This document shows, piece after piece, positions 34,199 through 45,408 of a stretch of DNA of 64,000 nucleotides; within the stretch, counting starts at the first letter, position 1, and every line of letters starts with the position of its first letter. A program made the position numbers and the translations under genes. The notes under the pieces were generated by a model, which made no database searches, had not been told where the DNA came from, and saw only the letters and a program-made list of their open reading frames with translations. Origin of the DNA: Leptodontidium sp. MPI-SDFR-AT-0119 (Eukaryota; Ascomycota; Leotiomycetes; Helotiales; Leptodontidiaceae); assembly GCA_020726505.1 (NCBI GenBank), contig JAHLEZ010000002.1, positions 1,736,001 to 1,800,000 of the forward strand. Reading direction: 5' to 3'.

Positions 34199-35793
34199 AT
34201 GTCGAAAAAGATCAACAAAGCGGCGTGGATCACCTCGAAGGGTTCGCCTCCCGTCGTTGGCCCGGCTGAGATTCCGATTCCTGGGGTTGGAGAGGTTGTC
34301 ATTGAAGTATTTACATCCTCTTCTATTCTACGGATTGTCTTCCTCTATTCCTTTCCTCATCTTCTCAGGTTGTATTCCATTAAATCCCATAATTTGCGTG
34401 TCTTCCGTTCTCGAAAGTTGATACAGTGCAGGTTTATTTGAATATTTTGTACATTCGCTAATCTATCCTGCCTCGGAATTCAGAACAAAGCTGTCCCGCT
34501 CCATCCAGGTGATTGGAAAGTGTTGAGGGGGATTATACCGATTGAATTGAAGTATCCGACGGTCATTGGGAGTGAGTCTACCCGTTAAAAATTCACATCC
34601 CATGTCGGTAATACCTACTGACAGATCAAATCTCTAGACTACGCGGCAGGGATAATCCACTCCGTCGGCGCTGAAGTAACACGCTTCAAACCTGGTGATC
34701 GCGTCTTGAGCGTCACATGTTTTTCTCTCCTCAACGACCATCGGTATGGAGTGCATCAGCGATTTGTGTTGAGTGGTGAAGGAATGACTTCTCATGTGCG
34801 TGATCCTGACTCCACCCACTTCTTCTCTCCTTCTCTTCGCCTCCCTGCTTGCTTCCTCCAGACTCAGAATAGTCCTTCGCAGCTGAACTACTTTCTAGAT
34901 ACCAGACACGCTCCCCTTCCCAGAAGCAACCAGCGCCTCGCAAATCTACGCTTCCATGTCAGCTATGGTACTTCATGTTGGGCTTGACCGTCCTTCGAAG
35001 ACGCCGAATCTGGCGAATAAGGACCAGAATGTTTTGATCTGGGGGGGAGGGTCAAGTTTTGGGTTTTTTGCTGTGCAGATCGCCGTCCAGGTGTGTTTCT
35101 GTTTAAAAGTACTCGTCTTCGTCACTACTCATTTCGGTATTGCTGCCGCTTTTGGGGATGGATTTAATTATTATCCGCAACTAGCCCGATCGTGGGAGGA
35201 GCTGCTTCATCCATCCGCCAATATTCTAATCCCAATTCCATGATTAAAAGAATTCAATGCCTGAAGAAAAGAAAACAAATAGGAGAGAAGTTAGCTAACA
35301 GCCACCAAAAACACAGGCTGGCTACAAAGTCCACACAACCGCCTCCCCATCCTCAAAATCCACCCTCCTCTCCCTCGGCGCATCCACTGTGCACGACTAC
35401 GCCTCCCCAACAATCTCCTCAGACCTCCTTGCTCTGGGTCCCTACAAAGTCATCTTCTCCGCCCAAGACACAGCTGCAGACCAGCTCATCATTGCTCAAC
35501 TCCTCGCATCTCAAGGCGGCGGCTCCTTCATCTCGACGATGGGACCACGACCGACCTCCACTCCATTGCCAGAAGGTGTGAGTGTGGAGTTCGTGCAGTA
35601 TATGGATGATTATTTTGTGAAGGAGAATGAGGAGTTTAAGAAGTGGCTTTTTGAAGAGTATATTGAGAAGGGGCTTGAGGAGGGGACAGTGAGTCTTGGG
35701 GAGGTGGAGGACATTGGGGGATTGGGGAGTGTGGGGACGGGGTTGGATATGTTGGAGAGGGGGGGTGGTGAGGGGGAGGAAATTGGTTTTTAG
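34199..35793 (+). CDS. Medium-chain dehydrogenase/reductase, quinone- or enoyl-reductase type
   Basis: Five exons (34199-34306, 34484-34571, 34638-34795, 34899-35090, 35317-35793) join in frame to 340 residues, normal for the family. Introns 1 and 4 are long (177 and 226 bases). Seen: a GroES-like start (KAAWITSKGSPPVVGPAEIP), a substrate-domain stretch (KAVPLHPGDWKVLRGIIPIE; NYAAGIIHSVGAEVTRFKPG), a nucleotide-binding glycine motif (VLIWGGGSSFGFFAVQIAVQ) and AGYKVHTTASPSSKSTLLSL. The cysteine and histidine ligands of zinc alcohol dehydrogenases are absent, so it is of the zinc-independent group that uses NADPH to reduce quinones or enoyl thioesters. Fungal relatives include toxD-like and trans-enoyl reductases of polyketide clusters, but no synthase lies in this window. 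The C-terminus is unusually Gly/Glu-rich. Confidence 0.85.
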
Positions 35794-36461
35794 ACCGGAT
35801 TTGGATTGATGTGTCGACTCATTATTCATTCACGAAATTAATTGGAAATACAAAAGTGCGAGATCTGATATTAAAGGATTTCAGGAAAGAATGAAGATAA
35901 TAGGGAGATTTGCACCTTGTTTTCTACCGGTGTAGGGACTTTTTGCTTTAACGATCACTCTTTCATTGTTTATAATATTCTTAGGTTCTATTAATTCAAC
36001 CGAAGGTATTTCCTGCATTTACTTTCAACTTGAAATCCTATGGTGTGTGCTAAACATATTCATTGTTTACTTTTGGCACCACTCTCGCTTATTTCGAGAC
36101 ACCTTAATCAAGGCCCTGATTCAAGGAACAACTGCCCGAAAGACCAAATCCTTCCACCACCACAGGACTCAATTCTCTTCACCCCAAACGTTGTTATTAA
36201 CTAATTTTTATTATAGTAGATGTTCACAATAGTTTATTAAGGGTCTCGAGCCTCAATAGCTAAGGTGAGCGGTCTTCCAATGTCTATTGCTCGAAAGTAC
36301 TTGAGTACATGTGAAAAGAATGGAACCACAATGCAGAACTTTACTTTAAGTCACGGCAGTTCATATATGGCAGTTTTTGTGGCAGAATTGGTCCAGGTCT
36401 TATTGGTATAGCCCAAAGCTCCTCACTCTATCCATCCTTCAATCCATCCATCCATCCACCT
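35794..36461. other. Intergenic stretch with a short TCCA-type microsatellite
   Basis: A CCAT-rich simple repeat lies at about 36428-36456. Otherwise AT-rich with no supported gene. Confidence 0.45.
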
Positions 36462-36901
36462 CTAATCACTGCGATGATTTTCATTAAAGTGCTTGCGAAT
36501 CAGAACCTTCTTCGCCTCGACGTAGGCCTTTGTACAGCCAAGGACAGGACAGCGCCAATTCTTTCCTCCCCGATGCTTCGTCAGGACGTGGTCGTCCCAA
36601 TCGCCCTTGTGGACGTAAGACTTGCTACAGCCAGCTTCGGTGCACTGGTATAGTTTGACGTAGTTGTGGGCTGTCATTCGGTGGGCGATCACAGCTCGGT
36701 GGGTGGCTGCTGTGACCCCGCAGCCGGGCTTGGGGCAGGTTGGGAGGGCGGCGGGGGCCCATCGAAGAGCTCTTGTTAGACCTGCCTAGGTTGTGAAGGG
36801 AAGGGAAGGTGGAGGAGGGGAGAGGAACGGCGAAAAACGAGGAGAACGTACAGTACAGCTGGGGCCATGTTGGCAGGGGCTTGTTGGTTGATGTTGTTCA
36901 T
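36462..36901 (-). CDS. Small C2H2 zinc-finger protein
   Basis: A 45-base exon (36901-36857) joins 36785-36462 in frame to 122 residues. Three finger-like units are visible: CPKPGCGVTAATHRAVIAHR, then CTEAGCSKSYVHKGDWDDHV and CPVLGCTKAYVEAKKVLIRK, each with a CX4C pair and trailing histidines (the first is least regular). Small stand-alone proteins of this type usually bind nucleic acid; the family is not recognised. The donor (GTACTG) is weak, and the N-terminal exon is the least certain part. The fingers themselves are well supported. Confidence 0.6.
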
Positions 36902-37788
36902 CTCGGTTTGATTTGGGCAACTTGTTGCAGATGATCGTTAGTGAGGAGTCTTTGCAAGATAGTGTGGTTGACTCACGGCGAAGTTGCGTTGCTGGTGGGT
37001 TGTGGTGATGTTGAAGATGAAGGAGAGAAGAGGATCTGGTAGCGAGAATTTGCTTATGTATCTTTTGTTGATGTTCGAGATCTGTTGAAGTCCACTAGTC
37101 AGTGAATCACTAGATTTTAATTGAGGTTTAGGTACTTCTGTAGGAGTTTGAGAATGTTTTAATTGCTCACAATTTGCCCCCAACTTACTTTACGGGGTGT
37201 CTAGAGCTCATAAATCCTTGCAACATCAAACACACAACGGGGTTACTACTTAGAGTTGAATTCATAGGAGAAATAAAAACCTATTAAGTGCCAGTTAGAC
37301 AGTTATCTCTTCAATCTTGTGTAAAGATACCTAGAGAATTTGTTTACTTTCGAGGAGATAAATGGAGTACAACAAAAACGGCACCTTCGATTCCTAGGAT
37401 GGTGAATCCCTCCAATTTCCATCGGCATTGCAGTAACTGCTCTCTTCTTTTTCCATCCTCCCACTTCATAGCCAGCGGCCATTTGCTACCTCATCTATGT
37501 CCTAGGTTGCGAGGTTCCTGTTAGTTACTTTGATGTGACAGGCAGCAACACACACCTTCGTCGTTCAGCCCCTTCACCAAGCACTCCGATTCGCATCGAA
37601 AGTAATGCTAGTCTGGAGGTAAGAAGCATTGTTCAAAGTAACCCACGTCAGTTCAATTTAATACCCAATAGTCCAAGTTTAGTCATAGGGCTATGGGTTG
37701 GAATAGGTCATGGGTGTGGATGCAGAATTTTCAATTGTTGAGCTAGCTATTGACTGTCCCTTCCAGCCACCGATCGTCTGTAACAAGG
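36902..37788. other. Intergenic stretch left of the transposon
   Basis: No gene was supported. The final part (37789-37856) is probably the displaced 3' end of the metalloprotease gene that the transposon interrupts. Confidence 0.45.
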
Positions 37789-37858
37789 CTACATAATCAA
37801 GTAATAGACAGATAGAATCATCTGAAAGATGCCAACAGAGCTGTAATAGGCTCTGATA

Positions 37859-37884
37859 CAGTCGGACCGCCTCAAAACCGACAA
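37859..37884 (+). repeat. Left terminal inverted repeat of the transposon
   Basis: 26 bases identical to the reverse complement of 42360-42385; similarity stops abruptly beyond them. Confidence 0.9.
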
Positions 37885-37916
37885 TTTTAAGAATTAAGTA
37901 ATATAATATATCTGTT

Positions 37917-38058
37917 TAATCCATCAGATGCAATAAATTGCTAGCGTTCGAATGGACCCACTTTTAGCCTAATCGGGCTAGCGGTAAAGAAGTTATACTT
38001 ATATAAGTAAGGTCTTGGCGGGATCATTTTTTTTTGAGATTTTTATTTTATATTTATA
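37917..38058 (+). repeat. Left copy of a subterminal direct repeat
   Basis: About 140 bases resemble 42103-42243 in the same orientation. Shared blocks include TAATCCATC, AATTGCTAGC, GGACCCACTTTTA, AATCGGGCT and GGGATCATTTTTTTT. Direct rather than inverted arrangement near both ends is unusual for a TA-type transposon. Confidence 0.7.
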
Positions 38059-39019
38059 TGTTTTTTAAAAGTTATAATGAATATTATGCAATTCTTTTTG
38101 CTTCTAAATTCGTTATTAATTGTATTATAGCATTCTATAAGAAAAAGAAGTTGGTATTATTAGTAGGACCCACTTAATTATTATAATATTTTTTTCTAGT
38201 AACGTTTTAAGTATTATTATTTTTTAAATGATTAAATAATATATAAAAGTATAATATAATGATATAATATATTCTTATTAATTAAGTAGTATCTTAATAA
38301 GTGCTAATGCTTAGTCATTAGCGTATATGTTACTGTGTTACAGCATAAGAGTCTTTCTTTGTTCACAGAATTTCTTCTTCCTTAAATATTAATAACTTCG
38401 CTTACCTCAATACTTAATAATTATGGCTAATCAAGCGACAATTATCTGTAAGTAATTAATCCATTTGAAAGAGCATTATTAATAGTATATTTTACGCTAG
38501 TCGTATCAGGAGACTTTTATAACTCTCGACGATTCTCTATTAGAGAGAGCTACAATATTAAATATCGAACGATTACTTCTCAATTAAGTCGCTTCCTTAG
38601 AGGCAGAGGTATATTTAATTTAATCTATTTGATATTATAATATATAATTAACTTAATTTATAGGTCTATCTTTATATTATCTCTCTTCAAACGAAGTTAA
38701 TATAACAATTGAGATACACGTTAGTTGAGTTACAGAAGCTTCTAAAGAACTAATTAAAGCTTTATTACAAAAGAATAAGAGGGTTAGGGCTACTATTATT
38801 AGGGGAGGTTAAAAGTAGATTATAAATAACGATTTTGGCGTATCTTGTCGTTAGTTTAGAGGAGTTATAACCTTTGAGATAATAGAGTTAGACGAAGGTT
38901 TTAAGACAAAGTCAGAGAGAGAGATACCTGATTCTTAAGAGGATTCTAAATAAAGCACTTTTATAACTGCTAAGCTAGCTACCGCGCTAGCAAATAAATA
39001 CAAAATCTAACTAATAAAA

Positions 39020-41941
39020 TCAAGCTAACTCGTCAACCTCTACTTGGTTCTTTGGGACTATATCAAACTCCTTCATCATAATCTCAGAGATAGTTCTATG
39101 GCCACTCTGTTTCTTTACACACCACGCAGTTTGCTTAAAGCTAAGCCCCTTTCGGTAAGCATCCATAAAGCGTGAAGCTCTATTAATATATCTGCGTAGC
39201 GTATCAAGAGGACAAGAATTCAAAGCTTTTAAAGCTACTTCTTTAGCCTAAAGGTTTATTAGTTATTAAATTTTAAAATAAGTTAATAACTTACTTCTGG
39301 AAAAGTCTCTTTCCAAACCTGTCGATATAAGTTCTTACAAAACGCCCAATACATCTCAATCGGGTTTAGCTCGCAGTGAAACTTCGGTAAAAAGAGACAC
39401 TTATGACCCCTAGACAAGAGTAGCTCTTCAAGAGCCGACTTTTGTTCAAAGAAGTCTTTGTGATTAGCTAAAATCCTCGCCAAGCAACAAGTAGCAACCT
39501 TTTTTGAAGGCCAAGAAAGAATATTAGTGCATTTGCTGTCTCCGGTGCACTTAGCCTTTAGTAGCTTTTTCCCTATAAGTTATTAATATATTACTTTAAA
39601 TTTAAAGAATAATACTTACCTAAAGGTAAACAACCTCTCTCGGCAAGGATCTGTTTAAGTCCTTTTGGCGTTTCTTCCACAATAGTCTTCTTGACTCTCT
39701 TTTTATTAGGGTAGCCTTTAACTGGCACCTTAATAACCTTCTCAACCTTATAATTAAGCTCTTGAATAGTACCCTCTAACCCGCGAGCTCGCTTAGCTTC
39801 AGAAATATCAGGGGGAAAGTAGGTATCCTAAAAAGTAAGTTAATTAGTAAGTACTTCCTAAATAGGCAGGTATAACTGAAAAACTAACCTTTTGTGGTAA
39901 AGGAGCTCCACCCTCACCAAGATTCATATTAAAGGCGTTTAAAGCACCTTCCCCTTTGCTAGCGTGAGCACTTGATTGGTCGAAAACAAAGACAGCTACC
40001 TTATTAGGGTGCTTTTCTTCGAATATATCAATAGCTCTCTCTACTTGCTTTAAGAGAGCCTTTGTATTCCAATATTCAACGTCGCCCCCCGGATAAATGA
40101 TTTCCCGAGCATCTTTTTGACTAATAGTAAGCCTCCCTTCAAGACTTATAAAGTCTGAAACGTGAATAAGGCCTCCTTTACTTTTAGAAGGCATTTTTTG
40201 TTGATCTTCGTGAAGCCAGATTCGCTTAGAATACTCTTTGCCGTGAAAGCAACTCTCGTCATGGTAGTAAATAACGTGCTCTTTCTCCCCCGGTGGTAGA
40301 GTTGGAGCAATTGGCTGAAGAACCTTATTCTCGTCTTCTTCGTAATTAGTAGTAAACGATTGGTAGAGAGCTATTTTTGGTAGAAACTCATTTTGACGAT
40401 ACTCGATAACGTCGGCTCTCTCATGGCCATCAACATATACCCCTTTCTTTTCTTCGGTAGCGTAAAATCCAAGACGATTTAGCCACTTATAAGTAGCTGT
40501 TTTACCGAGAGCTTTCCAAGGTTTTATTGACTTTCCCCTAGTAGTTTTGCTTAATAAGGGCTTCTTGTTGTTGTTAGCCGAAGCTAATAATCGAGGCATG
40601 ATTTGTATATTAAGAGCGTAGCGAAATCCTTTTGGTGTAACCGTAGCTAGCTTTTGAGCTAATAACCAAGTTCTACAAGCTTGAAAGACGTCTTCGTTGT
40701 CTAAATAAGATCGATTTTTTCGAGTTCCTCCACGTGTTTCAAGGGGTAGCGATCTATGCGTTCGATAATAAAGAAATAGAGCTCTTATTTTGCGGGCAAG
40801 AGTTATTCCTTTACCGGTAGGGTGATTACTTTCGGCAACAAGGAGAGAGGCTTCGATTCGACCTCTACGAGGACTCTTTTTTAAGAGATTTTGAATATAT
40901 TGTTGAATAAGCGAATATTCGAACTGTACCCGAGGGAGAAGCTTAACCTTCTTGTTGTTGATTTGCTTCTTAATATCGGTAAGAACCTCTCGATAAGTCT
41001 TTAGCGTAGAAGTAATTTCGGTAAAGCCAAAGTTAATAGCATCTCCAATAAGCGAATCCAATAAGAGCTCGTTGCGATCATCTGTAAATTCGATATCGTT
41101 GAAATCGTCTAACTCAATAGAGTTATCTTCGGCCCGAAGTTCTTCCTCTACTTGTTGATCGAACTCTTCGTCTTCTTCGTCGCTTAAATCGTCGATATCT
41201 TCAAAAGGATCGTCGTCGGGAGGCTCTATTATAAGAGGTTTTGGTTTAAAGAAACCAGTGAGAGGTTGTTGTAGGGTAGGCTGATTGTGTGCGGGAGTTT
41301 TAGACTTGTGGAGAGAATTTTGACGATTTAATTCTCGTTGAGCTGCTCTAGCTCTCTTTTGAGTGGCTGATCCCTTTTCTGAAAGAGGAGCTAATTTACT
41401 CTTATGAGGGCCTTTAGGAACTAATATATAAATTAGTTATTATATTTATTAAAAGAATAAGAAGATACTAACCAAACGTTAATACGTTGAATACTTCTTT
41501 AGAAGGCAATACCACTTTGCCTTCTAAATCGATTATTGACTGACGAAAGTACTTAGAGATTTTAAACTCTTCAGTAACTTCCTTCTCAATATCTGATTCG
41601 TCAATTTCCTCCCTGTCTAGCCTATCCCGGCCTAGCTCTTTAAGATCTTGATCTAAAAACTCATTGGTACGAGTAATATCATCATCTTCTTCTTCTTCGC
41701 TCTCTGATTCGCTAATCACTTGAGCTCTCCTTTCCTCCTTAAACTCTGATTCGTCGACTTGACTACTATTAAAAGCAGTAGGTGTAGTGGTAACAATAAG
41801 CTTTGTAGGGCGTAAAGGTAGAGGTAAAGAACCAGAGGCTTCAGGTGTTTGTTGACGAGGACGCTTTGTGATTGGCCGAATAGGCGATCCAGGAGGTGAT
41901 TTAGCAAGAGTAGCGCCTCTATTACGCTTCGAAGGAGCCAT
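39020..41941 (-). CDS. Transposase, DDE type, 904 residues in five exons
   Basis: Exons 41941-41473, 41420-39889, 39827-39620, 39572-39295 and 39247-39020 join without a stop to 904 residues; every intron has GT...AG ends and is 47-62 bases. The N-terminal 250 residues are basic then acidic with a coiled-coil look. Catalytic candidates are Asp544 (VIYYHDESCFHG), Asp637 (VFVFDQSSAHAS) and Glu809 (FLPKFHCELNPIEMYWAF). The last block is the NPIE motif of IS630/Tc1/mariner enzymes, though the Asp637-Glu809 gap of about 170 residues is much longer than the 34-39 usual there. The enzyme would cut and paste the element that encodes it. Lack of stops or frameshifts suggests it could still be functional. 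Confidence 0.85.
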
Positions 41942-42102
41942 AATAAGTGTTGTGAGAGTGGTGGTTGAAATAGCCGGTGTAGTAGTAGTAATATTAGGTA
42001 GAGTTGACGTTGAAAGTTAAAGATATTTCAGCTCGCTTAATTATGAAGCTAAGGAACTTCAATAATAATATATTATTAAACCTCCACATTTTAAAGAACT
42101 AT

Positions 42103-42243
42103 CTAATCCATCTTATACGTCTAATTGCTAGCTTTCTAACGGACCCACTTTTATCCAAATCGGGCTTAGTTTTATAAAGTTATATCGTCGCCAAGAAAAA
42201 GGGATCATTTTTTTTGAAATGTCGTTTTTTTATTTTATATTTG
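42103..42243 (+). repeat. Right copy of the subterminal direct repeat
   Basis: Same-orientation partner of 37917-38058; the two copies differ at perhaps a third of positions, so they are not a recent duplication. Confidence 0.7.
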
Positions 42244-42344
42244 GATATAACTTTTTAATTATATAGTAAAATAAAAAAAGCTAAGAGGCTAAATGGCTTT
42301 AAATATATAAACGTAGTATCTTATAAGAAAATATCTCCACTTTT

Positions 42345-44288
42345 TTAAAGTTTAAATTTTTGTCGGTTTTGAGGCGGTCCGACTGTAGATGATATCGCGT
42401 CACTCGAAGATGTAGCTGCAGCTGTGTGGGATGTCGCAGTGCCCCCAGTACTTAACGGAACCGCCGAAGTTGCATCAGTGACACCAAAAGCGGTGGCAGT
42501 TGGTGCTTGAGCCTCGACAGCTACAGACGTAACAAACACCCTTACTTCCCGAATCCGGCAACGAGAGATCAGCGCCATCTCCAGGTGTGGGATGGACGGT
42601 TCCAGGGATCGGGTCACCAGGCTTAGGACAGGTTCCATCCTTAATGTTCTGCGTACTGCTGACTTCTGCATACTGCTGACTTGGGCATTCTGGCGAGCGA
42701 AGATAGTCCAGATGTCTTCGCGACGGGAAACTCCTGGATCTTGAGCGCACGCATTCTTGATTCCTACTCTGTAGAGGAGATGTCTGGCGAACATTCGGGC
42801 TTTCTGGTCGTTGGTGAAACCAACCTTCATCATTCCGCCGCCGACATCAGCACCGCGGCATGTCGAATACTAGAGCCAGTTAGCCAAGCTTCGAGTACTA
42901 GAAAAGGGAGAACAGTACACTTATATGATTCTCAACACGGTTGGAACCAGCTCCAAAACAAGGTGCTTGTTCACAATTATAAATTGTGTCCGCAGCGCCT
43001 GAAGTCCTGGTAGTATCAAGGAGCCCATCGTCAAGAGTACAAAGCGATCCAACATCACCAAAAGTATGCTCAAGACCAAGCCAATGTCCCAGTTCATGTG
43101 TCAAGGTGTTTCGTTTTTCATTTCCAAGTCTCGCTTGATCCATCACGATACCGTCTCCGGTTCCTTGACTTGTTTTGCTTACAACTTTCGAGTACTAGAC
43201 GAGCAGAATTGTTATATGATAGAAACTTGCTTTGGAAAATGGAGGAAGAGGTTCAGACTTACTCCGTTGATTATACTACCTCCTGCCCCAGTGATCGAGT
43301 CTGCAAGGAAAACATTGACATCAGACAGCTTGCCCTTCCGGTGCTTTGCCATGAAAGCCTGATTTGCGTTGCTGTTCTTCTTGTCATTGTTGGTGAATGG
43401 TGAGTTGTTGAGGAAGAGAATTGAGCCAGAGTATACGGGATAGATCTCGAGGGGATTGTAAACAGCTTTTAAAAAGTCCATCTATTGCTACATCAACTCA
43501 AAGTCAAAACAGTAGCCTTTGCCCTGGAATCTTACCTGAAGCTTAATCCGTGATTCCCAAACACTAGTCTTGGCCCAAGTTTTCTCGGGGTTTCCAGGCT
43601 GGAAAACAGACCAGAAGTAGACCTGAAAGCTGAAACTTTTGATCGTCTTACAAGTTGACTTCTGCCGTCTTGCTAGTCTAGATTGCTGCCCACAAGAAAC
43701 CTCCGGGAGGGTAATGGGTTGTGTACCTGGCACGGGGCTGTTCTGTGCGATATCTGTGTAGAAATCCGTTTCCATCTTAGCTAGCTGGATGGATCCTTCA
43801 GTGGAAAGAACGATCGGTTCTGGGCTTCCGTGATTGGACTGATTTGGAGGGACATCATCATTGGTGAAACTCTCTGCGTCCACGGAAGGCAAGCCGTTTG
43901 GTGGATAGTCAGTCTCTGACGCTTCATCCGTTGCGACTGTGGCAGTCGAGGAAGTGGCAGTGCTTGCTGATCCTGTTACAGATGAAGAGATGGTGGTGGC
44001 CGATTGAGTTGCTAATGTGGTGATAACAAAGCTTGACGATCCGGGACCAGAGGTTGGTGGCATTGCCACGACAGAACTGAAAGTTAATGTAACAGACGGA
44101 GTAGAAGAGCTGGCTGTTGGCGTCGGTGGGTCAATGATTGTGGTTGTTGAGTCGGGCAATGATATAATTTCAGAGACCGATGAAGATGTTATTGCTAGGC
44201 TTTCGAGATTGGAGGACTTTGTCGCCGCGGTGGGTGCGGGGAGAAAAGCAAAGAGTGCATGACAGAGCACGCGCATGTAAGGTAACAT
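42345..44288 (-). CDS. Secreted zinc metalloprotease, M43 type, 3' end replaced by a transposon
   Basis: Exons 44288-43536, 43481-43263, 43194-42919 and 42869-42345 join in frame to 590 residues. A signal peptide (VLCHALFAFLPAPTAATKS) precedes a Ser/Thr-rich linker of about 120 residues. The catalytic part carries THELGHWLGLEHTFGDVGSL, the HExxHxxGxxH zinc site (His357, Glu358, His361, His367), and NDQKARMFARHLLYRVGI. M43 (pappalysin/cytophagalysin) enzymes are secreted endopeptidases. The last 13 residues (TVGPPQNRQKFKL) are encoded by the transposon end. Across the element the original frame appears to resume at 37856 and run about 23 codons to a TAG at 37791-37789. The catalytic domain is untouched, so activity may persist; loss of the native mRNA 3' end is the main expected defect. 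Confidence 0.8.
42360..42385 (-). repeat. Right terminal inverted repeat of the transposon
   Basis: Reverse complement of 37859-37884. It now also serves as coding sequence for the end of the metalloprotease frame. Confidence 0.9.
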
Positions 44289-45408
44289 ATCTGTAATGAC
44301 GCTTAGGCTTTAGGGGAGAGTTCGATAGGGTATGAAGATGGGAGGAAATTCTGCTACTCTTATGCTTTCTGTTCTCGCTCGTCTGTTGAGATGCAAGATC
44401 ATCTTTTGGATAAATGAGGCGGAGTCAATCTTCGAATTATTTTCAGCAGGAGACCGTGCATCCCTCTTTTGATCATTCTATTCCAGCCATCTTTCAGAGT
44501 ACCCTAGCGATGATATTTTTCAGGTCTCAGTTGATCCACCTCCACAGTGAAGTCTGCTTGGTATTAGCCAGAACATACAAGTAAAATCGATCCAAAGAGT
44601 GCAGAGTAGGAGGCCCTCGTCTAAAAGCAGCTTTGGTGAAAAACGTCGCTCACTTGGCATCAACCAGATCCATCTGGAACTCAATGACTTGAACATTCTC
44701 AAGTTTGACGCCATTAAGCTATGCCACAAGCAATGCGGCTGAGTGTTGCGAGACCTCCGAATACTCCTCACCCGCAACCAGGTCTAACAGCAAGCTGGGC
44801 ACCACACAGCTAAAATCGTTGGTAGGGCACTTGGTGAACTCAGCCCGAGCTATTGATTCTCTCTGAGCTATGGTTCAAGTCTTGGCTATCTGAATTGCAG
44901 CGGTGCTGAACTGGGGCACTGCCCTCCGCCACCCTTAGGAAGCTCGCTTAAATGTCGTTGAATCACCTTCAAGTTTGGGGAACCTTCAACCTCACTATCT
45001 TAGGTCGCCGCTATCTTCTGGGATCCAAACATTCGAATATAGAAACTCAACCCCGCACTTGTTAGTTCTCAAGGCAGCTGTTCCGCTCTCCCTTATCGCA
45101 CCCTAAGGAGGACTGCAATGAGTGTGTCAGCCTATGAGGTCGTCGCCGAGACTTGTGGCTTTTGAAGCACTACCGGCATGATTGCCCAAAGTAGACTTGT
45201 TATCCCCCTGGTAGTTTAAAGCTCTAATTTCAGGATCGAAGGGAAATATGCTCATCGGCCTAGTGCCTATCATCTCAACAAGACGTGGTTACCGAAGGTC
45301 GTTTATCACACAATCAAGGATCGGGGTGTATTTCTTGAGGATTGACACATAGCGTATCCATGAAATAATATCAAACCGTTTACAACATTGTAGACTTCCT
45401 AATTACAT
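44289..45408. other. Intergenic stretch with a possible gene relic
   Basis: On the minus strand near 44880-44650 the frame reads CPTNDFSCVVPSLLLDLVAG, EEYSEVSQHSAALLVA, stop, then LNGVKLENVQVIEFQMDLVD. This looks like decayed protein sequence but no family is recognised. The rest shows nothing. Confidence 0.3.

Larger units (their letters stand above)
37859..42385 (-). mobile_element. 4.5-kb TA-flanked DNA transposon with intact-looking transposase
   Basis: Perfect 26-base terminal inverted repeats begin CAGTCGGACCGCCTC and are flanked by TA on each side (37857-37858 and 42386-42387). This is the target duplication used by the IS630/Tc1/mariner superfamily. The element is far more AT-rich than its surroundings and encodes one long spliced transposase on the minus strand. 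Its right end lies inside the reading frame of the metalloprotease gene at 42345-44288. Perfect end repeats and an open transposase point to a recent insertion. Superfamily placement is inferred from the TA duplication and the transposase motifs. Confidence 0.88.
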
